Part shown: piece after piece, positions 9,345-18,555 of the stretch
Layout: the number at the start of each line of letters is the position of its first letter
Position numbering within the stretch: position 1 is the first letter of the stretch
Source of the DNA: Dietzia timorensis
GTDB lineage: Bacteria; Actinomycetota; Actinomycetes; Mycobacteriales; Mycobacteriaceae
Assembly (NCBI RefSeq): GCF_001659785.1
Contig: NZ_CP015961.1
Location: 806,001 to 870,000, forward strand
Length of the DNA stretch: 64,000 nt
Reading direction: 5' to 3'
The notes under the pieces: model-generated
Told to the model about the DNA's origin: nothing
What the model saw: the letters and a program-made list of their open reading frames with translations, nothing else
Databases searched by the model: none
Translations under genes and position numbers: made by a program

Positions 9345-10868
9345 TCAGAGCTTCGCGGACAGCTCCTCGCCGCCCAATGCCTTGAGGAACTGGCGCGCCC
9401 ACCGTGTGACGTCGTTGGTGAGGACCTGCCGACGTAGGGTCGTCATGCGGCGACGGCGCTCTTCCGGATCGTCGCCCACCGCGAGTTCGATGGCATCCTT
9501 TACCCCGTCCAGGTCGTGCGGATTGCACTTGTACGCTCGCCGGAGTTCGGCGGCCGCGCCCGTGAACTCGGACAGCACGAGCGCGCCGTCGCCGTCGACG
9601 GTAGCGGCTACGTACTCTTTGGCGACGAGGTTCATTCCGTCGCGAATCGGTGTAACGAGCATGACGTCGGCGGAACGGTAGAACGCCAGGAGCTCCGCCT
9701 GCGGAACGGGCCGGTGGAGGTAGGTGACGATCGGGTGGCCGATCGTCCCGTACAAGCCGTTGATCCTGCCCACTGCGTGCTCGATCGACGTGCGCATCGT
9801 CTGATACTGCTCGACCCGCTCTCGGCTCGGCGTCGCGATTTGCACCAGGGACACGTCGCTGGCTCCGATACGTCCCTCGGCGATGAGCTCCTCGAGTGCG
9901 CGAAGTCGGACATCGATTCCCTTGGTGTAGTCGAGGCGATCCACGCCAAGCATGAGCAGTTTCGGATTGCCGAGCTCCTTGCGGATCTCTTTCGACCGCT
10001 GGCGGACTTCCTTGGACTTACTGCGCTCCGAGATCTTTCCCGAGGCGATGGAAATCGGGAACGCGCCTACCTTTACCTCGCGGAAACCGACCTGCACCAC
10101 TCCGGAGCGGCTGCCTTTGCGTGCGGTGCCGATGCTGCGCCGCGAGGTTTCGTAACCCGAAAGACGAGAGGCGAGGTAGAGGAAATTCTCGACGCCCCCA
10201 GGAAGATGGAATCCGACGAGATCGGCGCCGAGCATTCCTTCGATGATCTCCGTGCGCCACGGCAACTGCATGAACAGCTCGACCGGTGGGAACGGGATGT
10301 GCTGGAAGAAGCCGATGTTCAGGTCGGGCCGGATCTGTCGCAACATTTTGGGTAGGAGCAGCAATTGGTAGTCCTGCACCCACACGGTGCCTTGCTCGGC
10401 GGTTGCGGCAGCCACCGTTTCCGCGAAGCGCCTATTGACCTCGACGTAGGCGGACCACCAGTGGCGGTGGTATTCGGGCTGCACGATCACGTCGTGGAAC
10501 AGCGGCCACAGCGTGCCGTTGGAAAAGCCCTCGTAGTAGTACTCGATCTCTTGGGCGGATAAGGGGACCGAGTGCAGTTCGATGCCGTCAGCCTCGAAGG
10601 GCTCCGGGTTCGCGTCGGGCACCCCGGGCCAGCCGACCCACGCTCCGGAGGATGCCTGGAGAACGGATTCGAGGGCCGTGACGAGTCCGCCGGGGGAACG
10701 CTTCCACACCTCGGTTCCGTCGGGGCGGCGCTCCAGGTCGATGGGGAGCCTGTTGGCGACAACGACGAAGTCGGCATGGCCGACATTGCTGGTCAGCGTG
10801 CTGCGGGGTGCGGATTCTCCCCGAGTCGCAGTGGACGTGTCGTTCGGTGTAGCCGCATTGGCCGTCAC
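9345..10868 (-). CDS. otsA: trehalose-6-phosphate synthase
   Basis: 507 residues, GT-B glycosyltransferase of family 20. It makes trehalose 6-phosphate from a nucleoside-diphosphate glucose and glucose 6-phosphate. Family motifs in order: [14 protein letters not shown] near the N-terminus, [70 protein letters not shown] and [13 protein letters not shown]. The GTG at 10868 is chosen because AGGAGG lies six bases upstream and the conserved domain begins about 33 residues later; an upstream in-frame start at 10952 would add 28 atypical residues. It lies downstream of thrE and a small acidic protein, as in corynebacteria. No otsB is visible in the window. Confidence 0.95.
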   Translation of the reverse strand: MTANAATPNDTSTATRGESAPRSTLTSNVGHADFVVVANRLPIDLERRPDGTEVWKRSPGGLVTALESVLQASSGAWVGWPGVPDANPEPFEADGIELHSVPLSAQEIEYYYEGFSNGTLWPLFHDVIVQPEYHRHWWSAYVEVNRRFAETVAAATAEQGTVWVQDYQLLLLPKMLRQIRPDLNIGFFQHIPFPPVELFMQLPWRTEIIEGMLGADLVGFHLPGGVENFLYLASRLSGYETSRRSIGTARKGSRSGVVQVGFREVKVGAFPISIASGKISERSKSKEVRQRSKEIRKELGNPKLLMLGVDRLDYTKGIDVRLRALEELIAEGRIGASDVSLVQIATPSRERVEQYQTMRTSIEHAVGRINGLYGTIGHPIVTYLHRPVPQAELLAFYRSADVMLVTPIRDGMNLVAKEYVAATVDGDGALVLSEFTGAAAELRRAYKCNPHDLDGVKDAIELAVGDDPEERRRRMTTLRRQVLTNDVTRWARQFLKALGGEELSAKL

Positions 10869-11003
10869 GAATTGCCTCCTCGTTGCCCGATTCGTGCGCA
10901 CTGCCTGTGCCGCGCCGCTCGAATCCCCGGCGCCGCTACGCCGGCTCGGCACCCACTTTACGTGCGTGGGCGGGAAGGCGATTGAAAAGTGCGGAGCGCG
11001 AGG

Positions 11004-11216
11004 CTATTTGGCCTCTTCCTCCTCGACGTCGCTCTCGACGATGCTCGTGGAGGAGTCGGGGCCGATTCCGAGCATGTTGAGCAGCATAGTCGCTTCATCG
11101 GCGTCGGCGGAGTGCGCGGTCACGACGAGGCGGGCGCGGTCGGCCGTCTCGTCGGCGACCGGCTCGAGGTCGTCATCATTGATGACGTCGGGGGTGTCAT
11201 TGGTCTTGCCTGCCAT
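11004..11216 (-). CDS. small acidic conserved-looking protein between thrE and otsA
   Basis: 70 residues starting at ATG 11216, with GGAGGA six bases upstream. It has no membrane segment or signal peptide. The middle reads as one short alpha/beta unit (ARLVVTAHSADADEATMLLN), and the C-terminus is very acidic (SDVEEEEAK). I recall a small hypothetical gene next to otsA in Corynebacterium glutamicum, so a functional link with trehalose synthesis is possible, but the function is unknown. A further in-frame start 39 bases upstream lacks a ribosome binding site. Confidence 0.65.
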   Translation of the reverse strand: MAGKTNDTPDVINDDDLEPVADETADRARLVVTAHSADADEATMLLNMLGIGPDSSTSIVESDVEEEEAK

Positions 11217-11268
11217 GTGATTCCTCCTGCAGCAGCGGGTGCCGGCTCGGTGCACGCGCAGCTAGTGG

Positions 11269-11280
11269 GCAATTAATTGC
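11269..11280. repeat. 12-bp perfect palindrome upstream of the small gene and otsA
   Basis: GCAATTAATTGC is a perfect, AT-rich palindrome in an otherwise GC-rich intergenic region. It sits about 53 bases upstream of the start codon at 11216, where a promoter or operator for the small gene and otsA would be expected. It may be a binding site or a promoter element; nothing identifies a regulator. Confidence 0.35.
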
Positions 11281-11411
11281 GATGACGTCGATGGTGTACA
11301 GCCGACGTGGCTGCTGGTGTCAGTACCGGCCATCCTACCGTGTGGACCGGCGCCGACCGCACCCGCTACACGGCGATGGGCCGGCGGCGGGCACCGGTCG
11401 CGCCTGGAGAA

Positions 11412-11430
11412 AGGCTGCCCCGCAGCCCTC
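11412..11430 (-). terminator. probable intrinsic terminator of thrE
   Basis: On the minus strand, GGCTGC-GGG-GCAGCC (11413-11427) is followed by TTTCT. The hairpin starts about 15 bases after the thrE stop codon. The stem is short but perfect and GC-rich. It would separate thrE from the downstream small gene and otsA. Confidence 0.5.
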
Positions 11431-11442
11431 CCACATTGCTGG

Positions 11443-12867
11443 CTAGAGGTCGGCGGCCTGCGTGCGACGCATGACACGGGTGAGCCACTCACCGAATACA
11501 ACACCGGCTGCGAGCGCGACGGCGATACCGCCGGCCTGGGACAGCTGGCCGAGCGCGGCGGAGGAGTTATCCGACAGAAGTCCCGACAGGCCCCGGTACA
11601 GAGAAAGACCGGGGAGTAGCGGGGCGACACCGGCCACCGTGACGATCATGTGCGGAAGGCCGACCCAGCGAGCGAAAATGCCGCCGATCAGACCGGCAGT
11701 GGTTGCTGCGGCGCCCGAACCGACGATGGCGCCGAGGTCATTGGTCGTGCACAGGGTATAGACGGTGATCGACACCATGCCGACGACTCCCGCCAGCACG
11801 ATGGCCTTCGGCGTGGCGTAGGAAGCCAGAGAGAATCCGGCGGCGCCGACGCCAGCGGCGAGCAGCACGACGATGAAAGGGTTGCCGCCATAAAAGGTGG
11901 GATTGATGGGCGGGGCCTCGATTCCGAAGCGCGCGAAGAAGGCGATCGCGGTGGCAATACCGCCCACGATGCCGCCCGTGAGCATGGTCGTCTCGACTAC
12001 ACGGCCCGCCGACGTCACCGGATAACCCGTGATGGCGTCCTCGATGGCACCCACCAGCGTGAGACCGGCGAGCAGCACGATGATGCCGGCTGCGACGACT
12101 TGCGAGGGTCTCACGTCCACAGCAGTGTTCTCGAAGACCCGGTAAGCCGCAAGCGCGGTCACCCCGGCAATAAACCCGCCGATGAACTGCTGGAAGAACG
12201 CCGGGAGCCCCGCCTTTGACATCAGTCGGTTGATCCACATCGTCGCGAATACCGAGACGAAGGACAGCGCCGCAGCGAGGGGTGCGCCACCGAGCTGGAG
12301 CACGACGCCGGCGGCGAGAAACGACCACCCGGCGATAGCGGTGTTGAACTTGTACGGGTGCGGCGCGTTAGTGATCTGCTCGACCTGTGCTGACGCCTGA
12401 TCGAGAGTGATCTTGCGACGGATGATCGCGTCGATGAGTCGGGTCACGCGGATCATCCGCGTGAGGTCGATCGTGCGGTATTCGACGACCTTGATCACCG
12501 AGATCGGCGGGCGGCCGGGACGGCGGCCGACGGCCATCGTCAACGAGGTGAACGTGATCTCGACCGTCGCGTGAGGTAGGCCGAACGATGCCGCGACCGA
12601 CTCCGCCTGAAGAGCGGTATCAGCGGCACCCTCGCCGGAAGACAACAGGACGACCGCGATATCCAGCGAGAGCTGCAACACGGATGTCACTGTGGCGTCG
12701 TCGTCGAGGTCGATCGGCGCCCACGGCGACAGCGGGGGCTCGGCGGCGCGATCGATCGCCGACTTGCGAAGTCCCCAGCGCGCCAGCGGACGCCAGAACG
12801 GTTCCAGCGTAGTCGTCACAGCCTCCCGAGCTGTTGCCGCGCGATTCGACGGATGAGATGCCGCCAT
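11443..12867 (-). CDS. thrE: threonine/serine exporter ThrE
   Basis: 474 residues from ATG 12867, with GGGAGGT about 11 bases upstream. The N-terminal ~170 residues form the soluble first part of the ThrE domain (LSLDIAVVLLSSGEGAADT and VEITFTSLTMAVGR). About ten hydrophobic segments follow through the rest of the protein, the last block resembling the ThrE_2 half (LPHMIVTVAGVAPLLPGLSLY). The family exports L-threonine and L-serine, driven by the proton gradient. Its place near otsA is shared with corynebacteria. The C-terminal residues are cytoplasmic and basic. An upstream in-frame start at 12921 has no ribosome binding site. Confidence 0.9.
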   Translation of the reverse strand: MAASHPSNRAATAREAVTTTLEPFWRPLARWGLRKSAIDRAAEPPLSPWAPIDLDDDATVTSVLQLSLDIAVVLLSSGEGAADTALQAESVAASFGLPHATVEITFTSLTMAVGRRPGRPPISVIKVVEYRTIDLTRMIRVTRLIDAIIRRKITLDQASAQVEQITNAPHPYKFNTAIAGWSFLAAGVVLQLGGAPLAAALSFVSVFATMWINRLMSKAGLPAFFQQFIGGFIAGVTALAAYRVFENTAVDVRPSQVVAAGIIVLLAGLTLVGAIEDAITGYPVTSAGRVVETTMLTGGIVGGIATAIAFFARFGIEAPPINPTFYGGNPFIVVLLAAGVGAAGFSLASYATPKAIVLAGVVGMVSITVYTLCTTNDLGAIVGSGAAATTAGLIGGIFARWVGLPHMIVTVAGVAPLLPGLSLYRGLSGLLSDNSSAALGQLSQAGGIAVALAAGVVFGEWLTRVMRRTQAADL

Positions 12868-13103
12868 ATCCGAAACTGACCTCCCTTGATGCGTAGCGCC
12901 GATGGCTGGGGATACACGCAAGCTGTAGGACGGGCCGTGCCAGGAGCCGACAGCTCACGAGTGATGTGGTGGATGTGAGGCCAGCACCGTATCGCCGATT
13001 GCCAGTGCCGTCGTCGATAGCGCGAGCTCGCCTCGTGTGAAAATATGAACAGTGCGGCCAGAATAGGCGCACGAACATTCGCCAGATAGACTATCTGGGA
13101 CCT

Positions 13104-13179
13104 GCTGGAGTGGCGCAATTGGTAGCGCACCCGACTTGTAATCGGGCGGTTGAGGGTTCAAGTCCCTTCTCCAGCTCCA
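13104..13179 (+). tRNA. tRNA-Thr (anticodon TGT)
   Basis: 76 bases with 3' CCA encoded. The acceptor arms GCTGGAG (13104-13110) and CTCCAGC (13169-13175) pair fully. The anticodon stem CCCGA/TCGGG encloses loop CTTGTAA, giving anticodon TGT, which reads ACA. The T-arm carries GGTTCAAGTCC. It is the only RNA gene in this part of the window. Confidence 0.95.
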
Positions 13180-13375
13180 CCGCCATTGTGCCCAAAGATC
13201 CGGTTCAAAACATCTGCAGGGCACCGTGTTTCAGCCGATTGTTCGCCATGCCCTTCGCTCTCTGGCACTGGCACGGGCGCGCCGCGGTTTCGCGATAGTG
13301 GCGCAAATCGCATTCAGGGGTTATCGCGAGTACCCCCAATGTTGTCGCAGCCGCCTTTCGCGGCGCGGTGAGCCG

Positions 13376-13648
13376 CTAATCCGACGCCAGGCGGCCGAGC
13401 GCGGCCCAAGCGGATTCGAGATTTGCCGTCGCGGCGCGAAGCGTCGACTCGGCTCGATCGAGGTCGTCGATCAACGAGACCAGCGTTTCGTCCGAGCTCC
13501 ATCCTGATCCGGTGTCCGCGCGAAGCTCGTCGGGGTTCCAGGTCTCGACATCAAGGCGAATGAACGCGAGCCGCTCCGAATGCGTGCGCAGATCGGAGAC
13601 GAAATTGCCGAATTCCGGGTAAAGATCCTGTGGTCTCACAGAGGGCAT
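13376..13648 (-). CDS. small helical protein of unknown function
   Basis: 90 residues from ATG 13648. Composition and heptad spacing suggest an almost entirely alpha-helical protein, with a coiled-coil-like C-terminal half (LIDDLDRAESTLRAATANLE). There is no signal peptide, no membrane helix and no cysteine. It lies 50 bases downstream of the HIT gene on the same strand and may be cotranscribed. The ribosome binding site is weak, so the start is uncertain. I do not recognise a family. Confidence 0.55.
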   Translation of the reverse strand: MPSVRPQDLYPEFGNFVSDLRTHSERLAFIRLDVETWNPDELRADTGSGWSSDETLVSLIDDLDRAESTLRAATANLESAWAALGRLASD

Positions 13649-13698
13649 CCCAGCGGTCTTGAGGTGTGAAAGCGGTATCGACGGGCTAGTGGCAGGCC

Positions 13699-14121
13699 TT
13701 AGTCGGCGACGTGGTCGTGGCCGCGCTCTCGCAAAGCGGCCCTGATGGCCCCTGCGGCGGTGTCCATCGCCGCCGCCGAGGCTTCCGAGTCTGCCTTCGA
13801 CAAGTCGAAGCCGCCCATGTCCCAGGCGGGAAACACGTGGACATGCGTGTGGGGAACCTCGAAGCCTGCGATGAGCTGCCCGGCCCTGGGTGCATCGAAC
13901 GCGTCCATGACTCCGGTGCCGACGATTTGCGCCACCTTCATGACGTGGGCGAACGCTTCCGGTTCGAGATCCGTCCAGCGGTCGACCTCGGCGCGAGGCA
14001 CGACGAGTGTGTGTCCGTCCGTCACGGGGGCGATAGTGAGGAACGCCACACAAACATCGTCCTTCCATATGAATCGCCCCGGAAGTTCGCCGTCGATGAT
14101 TTTGGTGAAGATCGAAGCCAT
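13699..14121 (-). CDS. HIT-family nucleotide hydrolase
   Basis: 140 residues. The histidine triad HTHVHVFP lies at residues 91-98 (H91, H93, H95), and the N-terminal SIFTKIIDGELPGRFIWKDD and TDGHTLVVPRAEVDRW blocks are typical of bacterial HIT proteins (Hint/HinT-like). These enzymes hydrolyse nucleoside 5'-phosphoramidates or related adenosine conjugates in the cytoplasm. The ATG at 14121 is chosen because it matches the family N-terminus; an in-frame start 42 bases upstream is unlikely. TAGCAT seven bases before the ATG suggests a leaderless transcript. Confidence 0.9.
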   Translation of the reverse strand: MASIFTKIIDGELPGRFIWKDDVCVAFLTIAPVTDGHTLVVPRAEVDRWTDLEPEAFAHVMKVAQIVGTGVMDAFDAPRAGQLIAGFEVPHTHVHVFPAWDMGGFDLSKADSEASAAAMDTAAGAIRAALRERGHDHVAD

Positions 14122-14128
14122 GCCACGA

Positions 14129-14134
14129 ATGCTA
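14129..14134 (-). promoter_or_regulatory. possible -10 hexamer of the HIT gene (leaderless)
   Basis: On the minus strand TAGCAT is followed by seven bases and then the ATG of the HIT gene. With a start of transcription about seven bases after the hexamer, the mRNA would begin at or next to the start codon. No Shine-Dalgarno sequence is seen, which fits. No clear -35 box was found. Confidence 0.35.
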
Positions 14135-15050
14135 CCCGCAGTAATCGCGCTCATGCAGGGCACTAGTGATCGGTGCGGCGGCCGGGCAGGCGCCGAATCC
14201 CGGCGTCATTCTCGGTGAAAACTGCGGGAAGTCAGAGAACAGTTAGACACAATAAGGACGGATGTAAAACCCGAAACACAGGCCTTCTGTGCGTTATTTA
14301 CCTTCCCGACACGTAATATATGTGACAGATCGAACACAGTGGTTCGGTAGCTTTTGCGTTTCACCGTTCGACAGTGCGCGAGGTCATTAGAGACGGACAA
14401 TCCGGGAAACGGGCTCTTGCTCACCGGGACTTGGGGTGCAGGCCCCGAAGGCGCCAGAAAGTTATCCATGTTTCCAAGGTTCTCGCCAGGAAGTTTGCAG
14501 CTCGCGGCCAGGAATGGGTAGTACCGTTCGGCGAACGAGTCGGGGATTTCGAGACGCTTCCGGCCTGTGCGCACCTGGAGGCATGCATTTGCGCGCAACG
14601 TGAGGTCGGTACCGGCGTTCCTGTAACTGAACGGGTGAAGTCGGTTACCGCGCTCTCGCGTTGGCGGCCCGCTGTCGACAAACGGTGAACAAGACGGCCA
14701 GACACGGCGTTAGTTCGCGGTGCACGGTGAACGAAGCTAGATACAGACGGAAATAGCCCAAACCACACGATATGCGTGAGGCCAACTGAGGTCCGCGCAT
14801 ACGGATCGCGCAGGCGGCGGATAGTCCCAACGTCACATGTGCGAACCGCAAACGCGAGATGCCGCGTGGCGACCCAACTGGATCCGGATTCTCGTACGGA
14901 TGAGGTCGCGGCACAGGCCGGCAAATTGCAACGAAAGAATAGCCCATTACACGTCAGCGCGATTTCCGCTCCCGGGCAGAGGTGACCGGAGCGGCGGGGC
15001 GCTGGTCGGGCGACGCTTTCCGCACGACAAACAAATGACCAAGGTATTTA
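14135..15050. other. 0.9-kb region without a convincing gene
   Basis: Between the HIT gene and tetR no frame shows the codon bias, domain or ribosome binding site expected of a gene. Open frames exist on both strands, but none is recognisable. Part of the region (about 14220-14350) is lower in GC than its surroundings and contains a small inverted repeat CACAG-GCCTT-CTGTG (14277-14291) and an AT-rich TAATATATG (about 14316-14324) that could be a promoter element. It may hold regulatory RNA or decayed sequence; I cannot tell. Confidence 0.5.
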
Positions 15051-15067
15051 AATAAGGAGGGAAAAAC

Positions 15068-15814
15068 GTGTCCGCCACGAACCAGCCAAAGAGCGGGACG
15101 ATCGCCGAACCCCGCAAGCCCTATCACCATGGCGACCTACGACGGGCGATCATCGCGTCGGCGACCCGCCGGGCGCGCCATTCCGGCGAGCGAGCGATCG
15201 TCCTTCGGGAGATCGCAGCGGAGATCGGCGTCTCGGCAACCGCCGCTTACCGGCATTTCACCAACCGTGCGGAGCTCGTCGACATCGTCGCGAGCCGTGG
15301 GATCGAGGAGATGGCGGAGAGCATGCGCACTTCCCTCGTGCTCGATGCCGGAGTCGCCGCCGAGTCGGAATCCGAGCGTGCGGGGCTCGCAGCCTGGGCC
15401 GACGTGCGCAATGCCTGCCGCGCCTACGTGAAGTTCGCCATCGATGAGCCGCAGTGGAATCGCATGATCTCGGAAACCGGCGGCACGTCGCCGGTGGTGC
15501 GTGAGGCCGCGGACAAGCTCATCGCCGCGCTGCGCAAGCCTGCCGAGAAGGGTGTGCCGTCCGGGGTGTTCCGGGCCGAGATCTCGGACACCGAAACCCT
15601 TGAGATCTGGTCCTCGTTGCTCGGGATGTCAATGATCAGCGCGCTCGGATTCATCGGCGAGGGCAAGGACGTCGACCGGATCTGGGACGTTCTCGACGCT
15701 CAGCTCCAGAGGGTCATCGGCCCCATCCTTCTCACCGAAAAAGGGCAGGAGTTGGTCGCCGAGCAGAAACCGTTCCCGGCGGGTGCGCTGTCCGATCTCA
15801 CCGATTGGCTGTAG
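15068..15814 (+). CDS. TetR-family transcriptional regulator with WHG-type C-terminal domain
   Basis: 248 residues from GTG, with AAGGAGGG seven bases upstream. The DNA-binding helix-turn-helix is at about residues 38-72 (VLREIAAEIGVSATAAYRHF), as usual for TetR proteins. The C-terminal ligand-binding part contains YVKFAIDEPQWNRMISE, typical of the WHG (TetR_C_33-like) group. An AT-rich stretch (TATTTAAATA, 15045-15054) directly precedes the ribosome binding site. The target is unknown: it lies 55 bases before purD, but it also follows the long gene-poor region, so self-regulation is the safest guess. Confidence 0.85.
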   Translation: MSATNQPKSGTIAEPRKPYHHGDLRRAIIASATRRARHSGERAIVLREIAAEIGVSATAAYRHFTNRAELVDIVASRGIEEMAESMRTSLVLDAGVAAESESERAGLAAWADVRNACRAYVKFAIDEPQWNRMISETGGTSPVVREAADKLIAALRKPAEKGVPSGVFRAEISDTETLEIWSSLLGMSMISALGFIGEGKDVDRIWDVLDAQLQRVIGPILLTEKGQELVAEQKPFPAGALSDLTDWL

Positions 15815-15857
15815 CGGACACAACGTGCGGCGCCGCGAAGGCGATCGGGAAGTCCGA

Positions 15858-15863
15858 TAGGAT
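15858..15863 (+). promoter_or_regulatory. TAGGAT -10-like hexamer of purD (leaderless candidate)
   Basis: TAGGAT lies six bases before the purD GTG, with no Shine-Dalgarno sequence between. The same TAGGmT hexamer precedes purS, and at nearly the same distance purC and purL. If transcription starts six to eight bases after the hexamer, the mRNA begins at the start codon. No convincing -35 box is present. Confidence 0.45.
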
Positions 15864-15869
15864 TTCAGC

Positions 15870-17132
15870 GTGCGAATTCTTGTGATCGGCTCCGGCGCCC
15901 GCGAACATTCCCTGTTGACCACCCTGGCGAAGGACCCGGCCGTGGACTCGCTCCACGTCGCCCCGGGCAACGCCGGGATGGACAAGGTGGCCAAGGTGCA
16001 CTCCGTGCAGGCCGCCTCTGGTGCCGAGGTAACGGCGCTGGCGAAGGAAGTCGGAGCGGATCTCGTGGTCATCGGGCCCGAGGTCCCGCTCGTTGCGGGC
16101 GTGGCCGACAGGCTCAGCGAAGACGGCTTCGCCGTGTTCGGTCCCTCTGCCGCGGCCGCACAGATCGAAGGCTCCAAGGCGTTTGCCAAGGACGTCATGG
16201 CCGCGGCCGGGGTCCGGACCGCCAAGGCGCTCATCGTGGATTCGACTGCCGATCTCGACGCCGCGCTCGACGAGTTCGGCCCGATGTTCGTCGTCAAGGA
16301 CGATGGACTCGCGGCGGGCAAGGGGGTCGTGGTTACCGACGACCGTGACGCGGCGCGGGCTCACGCGATGGCCTGTCTCGAAGACGGCCACCCGGTGCTT
16401 CTCGAGTCTTTCCTCGACGGGCCGGAGGTGTCGCTGTTCTGCCTCGTCGACGGCGAGACCGTCGTGCCGCTGCTGCCCGCCCAGGATCACAAGCGAGTCG
16501 GCGACGGGGACCGCGGACCCAACACCGGTGGCATGGGCGCCTACACGCCGCTTCCCTGGTTGGATGACGGCGCCGTTGACCAGATCGTCGACGAGGTCGT
16601 CGCGCCCGTCGCGAAGGAGATGGTCGCTCGCGGAACCGCGTTCTCCGGGCTGCTCTACGCCGGTCTCGCGATGACCTCCGAGGGCCCCTCGGTCGTCGAA
16701 TTCAACTGCCGTTTCGGTGATCCGGAGACGCAAGCCGTTCTGGCTCTGCTCGAATCGCCGCTGGGTGAGGCGCTGTCCGCCGTCGCAGCTGGGACGCTCG
16801 CCGACCTGCCTCCACTGAAGTGGCGGGACGGCGCCGCGGTGACCGTCGTTCTCGCGGCCGAGAACTATCCGGCGACCCCACGCAAGGGCGACCTCATCAC
16901 CGGCGCCTCGCAGGACGGCCTGCTGCATGCGGGTACCGGACGCAACGAGGACGGTGAGTTGGTCTCCGCCGGCGGTCGCGTGCTGTCGGTTGTCGGCGTG
17001 GGCGCGGACCTTCGCGAAGCGCGCACTCAGGCCTACGACATCCTCGGCGGAGTGCGCATGCGCGGCGGGCATTTCCGCACCGACATCGGGCAGGCCGCGC
17101 TCGAGGGTCGTATCGAGGTTCCGAAGGCGTAA
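15870..17132 (+). CDS. purD: phosphoribosylamine-glycine ligase (GAR synthetase)
   Basis: 420 residues, the full family length. It catalyses the second step of purine synthesis, joining glycine to phosphoribosylamine with ATP. The N-terminal domain begins [15 protein letters not shown], and the ATP-grasp domain shows [16 protein letters not shown], the signature [15 protein letters not shown] and [19 protein letters not shown] is the start that gives the conserved N-terminus. It opens a plus-strand run of metabolic genes that ends with purB. No Shine-Dalgarno sequence is seen. Confidence 0.97.
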   Translation: MRILVIGSGAREHSLLTTLAKDPAVDSLHVAPGNAGMDKVAKVHSVQAASGAEVTALAKEVGADLVVIGPEVPLVAGVADRLSEDGFAVFGPSAAAAQIEGSKAFAKDVMAAAGVRTAKALIVDSTADLDAALDEFGPMFVVKDDGLAAGKGVVVTDDRDAARAHAMACLEDGHPVLLESFLDGPEVSLFCLVDGETVVPLLPAQDHKRVGDGDRGPNTGGMGAYTPLPWLDDGAVDQIVDEVVAPVAKEMVARGTAFSGLLYAGLAMTSEGPSVVEFNCRFGDPETQAVLALLESPLGEALSAVAAGTLADLPPLKWRDGAAVTVVLAAENYPATPRKGDLITGASQDGLLHAGTGRNEDGELVSAGGRVLSVVGVGADLREARTQAYDILGGVRMRGGHFRTDIGQAALEGRIEVPKA

Positions 17133-17196
17133 CAGGTGTCGCGGGGCGAAACTTTGCGCCCCGCGCCTAGGGCGGACACGGTAAGGCAGGCACTCA

Positions 17197-18405
17197 ATGT
17201 CATCGGACCGGGCAACGAACGGCAGCTCCGGCGGCGAGGGGCCCTCGCGGTCCGCTCGCTCGCACGTCGAGCGCTTCCGCGTGATGGAGGTGATCGACGC
17301 TGCCGCCGCGCGACAAGCCAGTCACGGCGACATGATCTCGCTTTCCGCCGGGCAGCCCTCCACCGGCGCGCCGGCCCCCGTGCTCGCGGCCGCCAAAGCG
17401 ATGCTCGATGAGCACATCCTCGGGTACACGCCGACCCCGGGCATCGCAGAACTGCGCGCGCGCATCGCCGAACTCCACGAAACCCGGTACGGCTACACGG
17501 TTGACCCCGACTCCGTCGTCATAACCACCGGATCTTCGGGCGGCTTCACCGCGCTGTTCCTCGCCGCCTTCGACCCCGGCGACACCGTGGCGTTGGCCCG
17601 CCCGAGTTATCCGGCCTACCGCAATACGCTGGCGGCGCTCGGCTGCGAGGTGGTCGAGTTCGATCCCGTCGACACCGAACGTTTCCAGCCGAGCGTGGAC
17701 GACCTCGAGCGTCTGACGTCGGAGCTCGGCGCGCCCCCGGCCGGCCTCGTCATCGCGTCCCCGGCAAACCCGACGGGCGCGATCATTGGGGAGGACGAGC
17801 TCGCGGGCATCGCCCACTGGTGCGACGAGGCGGGCACCTTGCTCGTGTCGGACGAGATCTACCACGGCATCTCCTTCGGCCGCCGATGCGCGAGCGCCTG
17901 GGAATTCTCCCGAAACGCCGCGGTGATCGGGTCGTTTTCCAAGTATTTCTCGATGACGGGATGGCGCATCGGGTGGATGCTCGTGCCCGCAGGGCTTCGG
18001 GAGGCGGTCGACGTTCTGCTCGGGAACCTGTCGATCTGTGCGCCCGCCAATTCGCAGTATGCGGCGCTCGGCGCGCTGGGGCGGGACGCTGCGGCGGAGC
18101 TCGACGGGCACGTTGAACGGTATGCGGAAAATCGCGACCTCGTCGTCGGCAGGCTGGATGAGTTGGGGATGCCGCTGATCGCGCAGCCTGATGGGGCGTT
18201 CTATGTGTACGTCGACGTGTCGGCGCACACCTCCGATTCGCTGGCATGGTGCCGGGAGGTACTCGGCGCGACCGGCGTCGCGCTCACCCCGGGCGTCGAT
18301 TTCGACCAGCGCGGTGGGGCCACAACGGTGCGCATGAGCTTCGCCGGCGATGCCGAGAGCATCTCGATCGCGCTAGGTCGGCTTGAGGAATTTCTCGCTC
18401 GTTGA
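17197..18405 (+). CDS. PLP-dependent class I aminotransferase (AspB-like)
   Basis: 402 residues, fold type I. The substrate-binding part has LSAGQPSTGAPAPVL and HILGYTPTPGIAELRARIA, and the cofactor site includes ASPANPTGAI and the Schiff-base lysine in SFSKYFSMTGWRIGW (Lys at about 249). A conserved arginine near the C-terminus (VRMSFAG) would bind the substrate carboxylate. The family includes aspartate and aromatic aminotransferases; the exact substrate is not evident. It lies between purD and an acyl-CoA synthetase in the same direction. Extra N-terminal residues (about 1-20) are low-complexity. Confidence 0.88.
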   Translation: MSSDRATNGSSGGEGPSRSARSHVERFRVMEVIDAAAARQASHGDMISLSAGQPSTGAPAPVLAAAKAMLDEHILGYTPTPGIAELRARIAELHETRYGYTVDPDSVVITTGSSGGFTALFLAAFDPGDTVALARPSYPAYRNTLAALGCEVVEFDPVDTERFQPSVDDLERLTSELGAPPAGLVIASPANPTGAIIGEDELAGIAHWCDEAGTLLVSDEIYHGISFGRRCASAWEFSRNAAVIGSFSKYFSMTGWRIGWMLVPAGLREAVDVLLGNLSICAPANSQYAALGALGRDAAAELDGHVERYAENRDLVVGRLDELGMPLIAQPDGAFYVYVDVSAHTSDSLAWCREVLGATGVALTPGVDFDQRGGATTVRMSFAGDAESISIALGRLEEFLAR

Positions 18406-18555
18406 CGGTTTTCGGGCCGGATACCCACGTTCGTGGATACTCACCAAATGTGATCTGCGCCATACTTGCGGTGTGGCTGCGGGTTTCTCGCAGCCGCCTG
18501 GGCGCGGCGCTGGTCCATGCTCGGGCGACAGCTTCCGAGAAATGAGGAGACGAAC

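Noticed and set aside
14374-14688. A 104-codon open frame on the plus strand before tetR
   Set aside because: No ribosome binding site, atypical composition and no recognisable fold; the region also has competing frames on the other strand.
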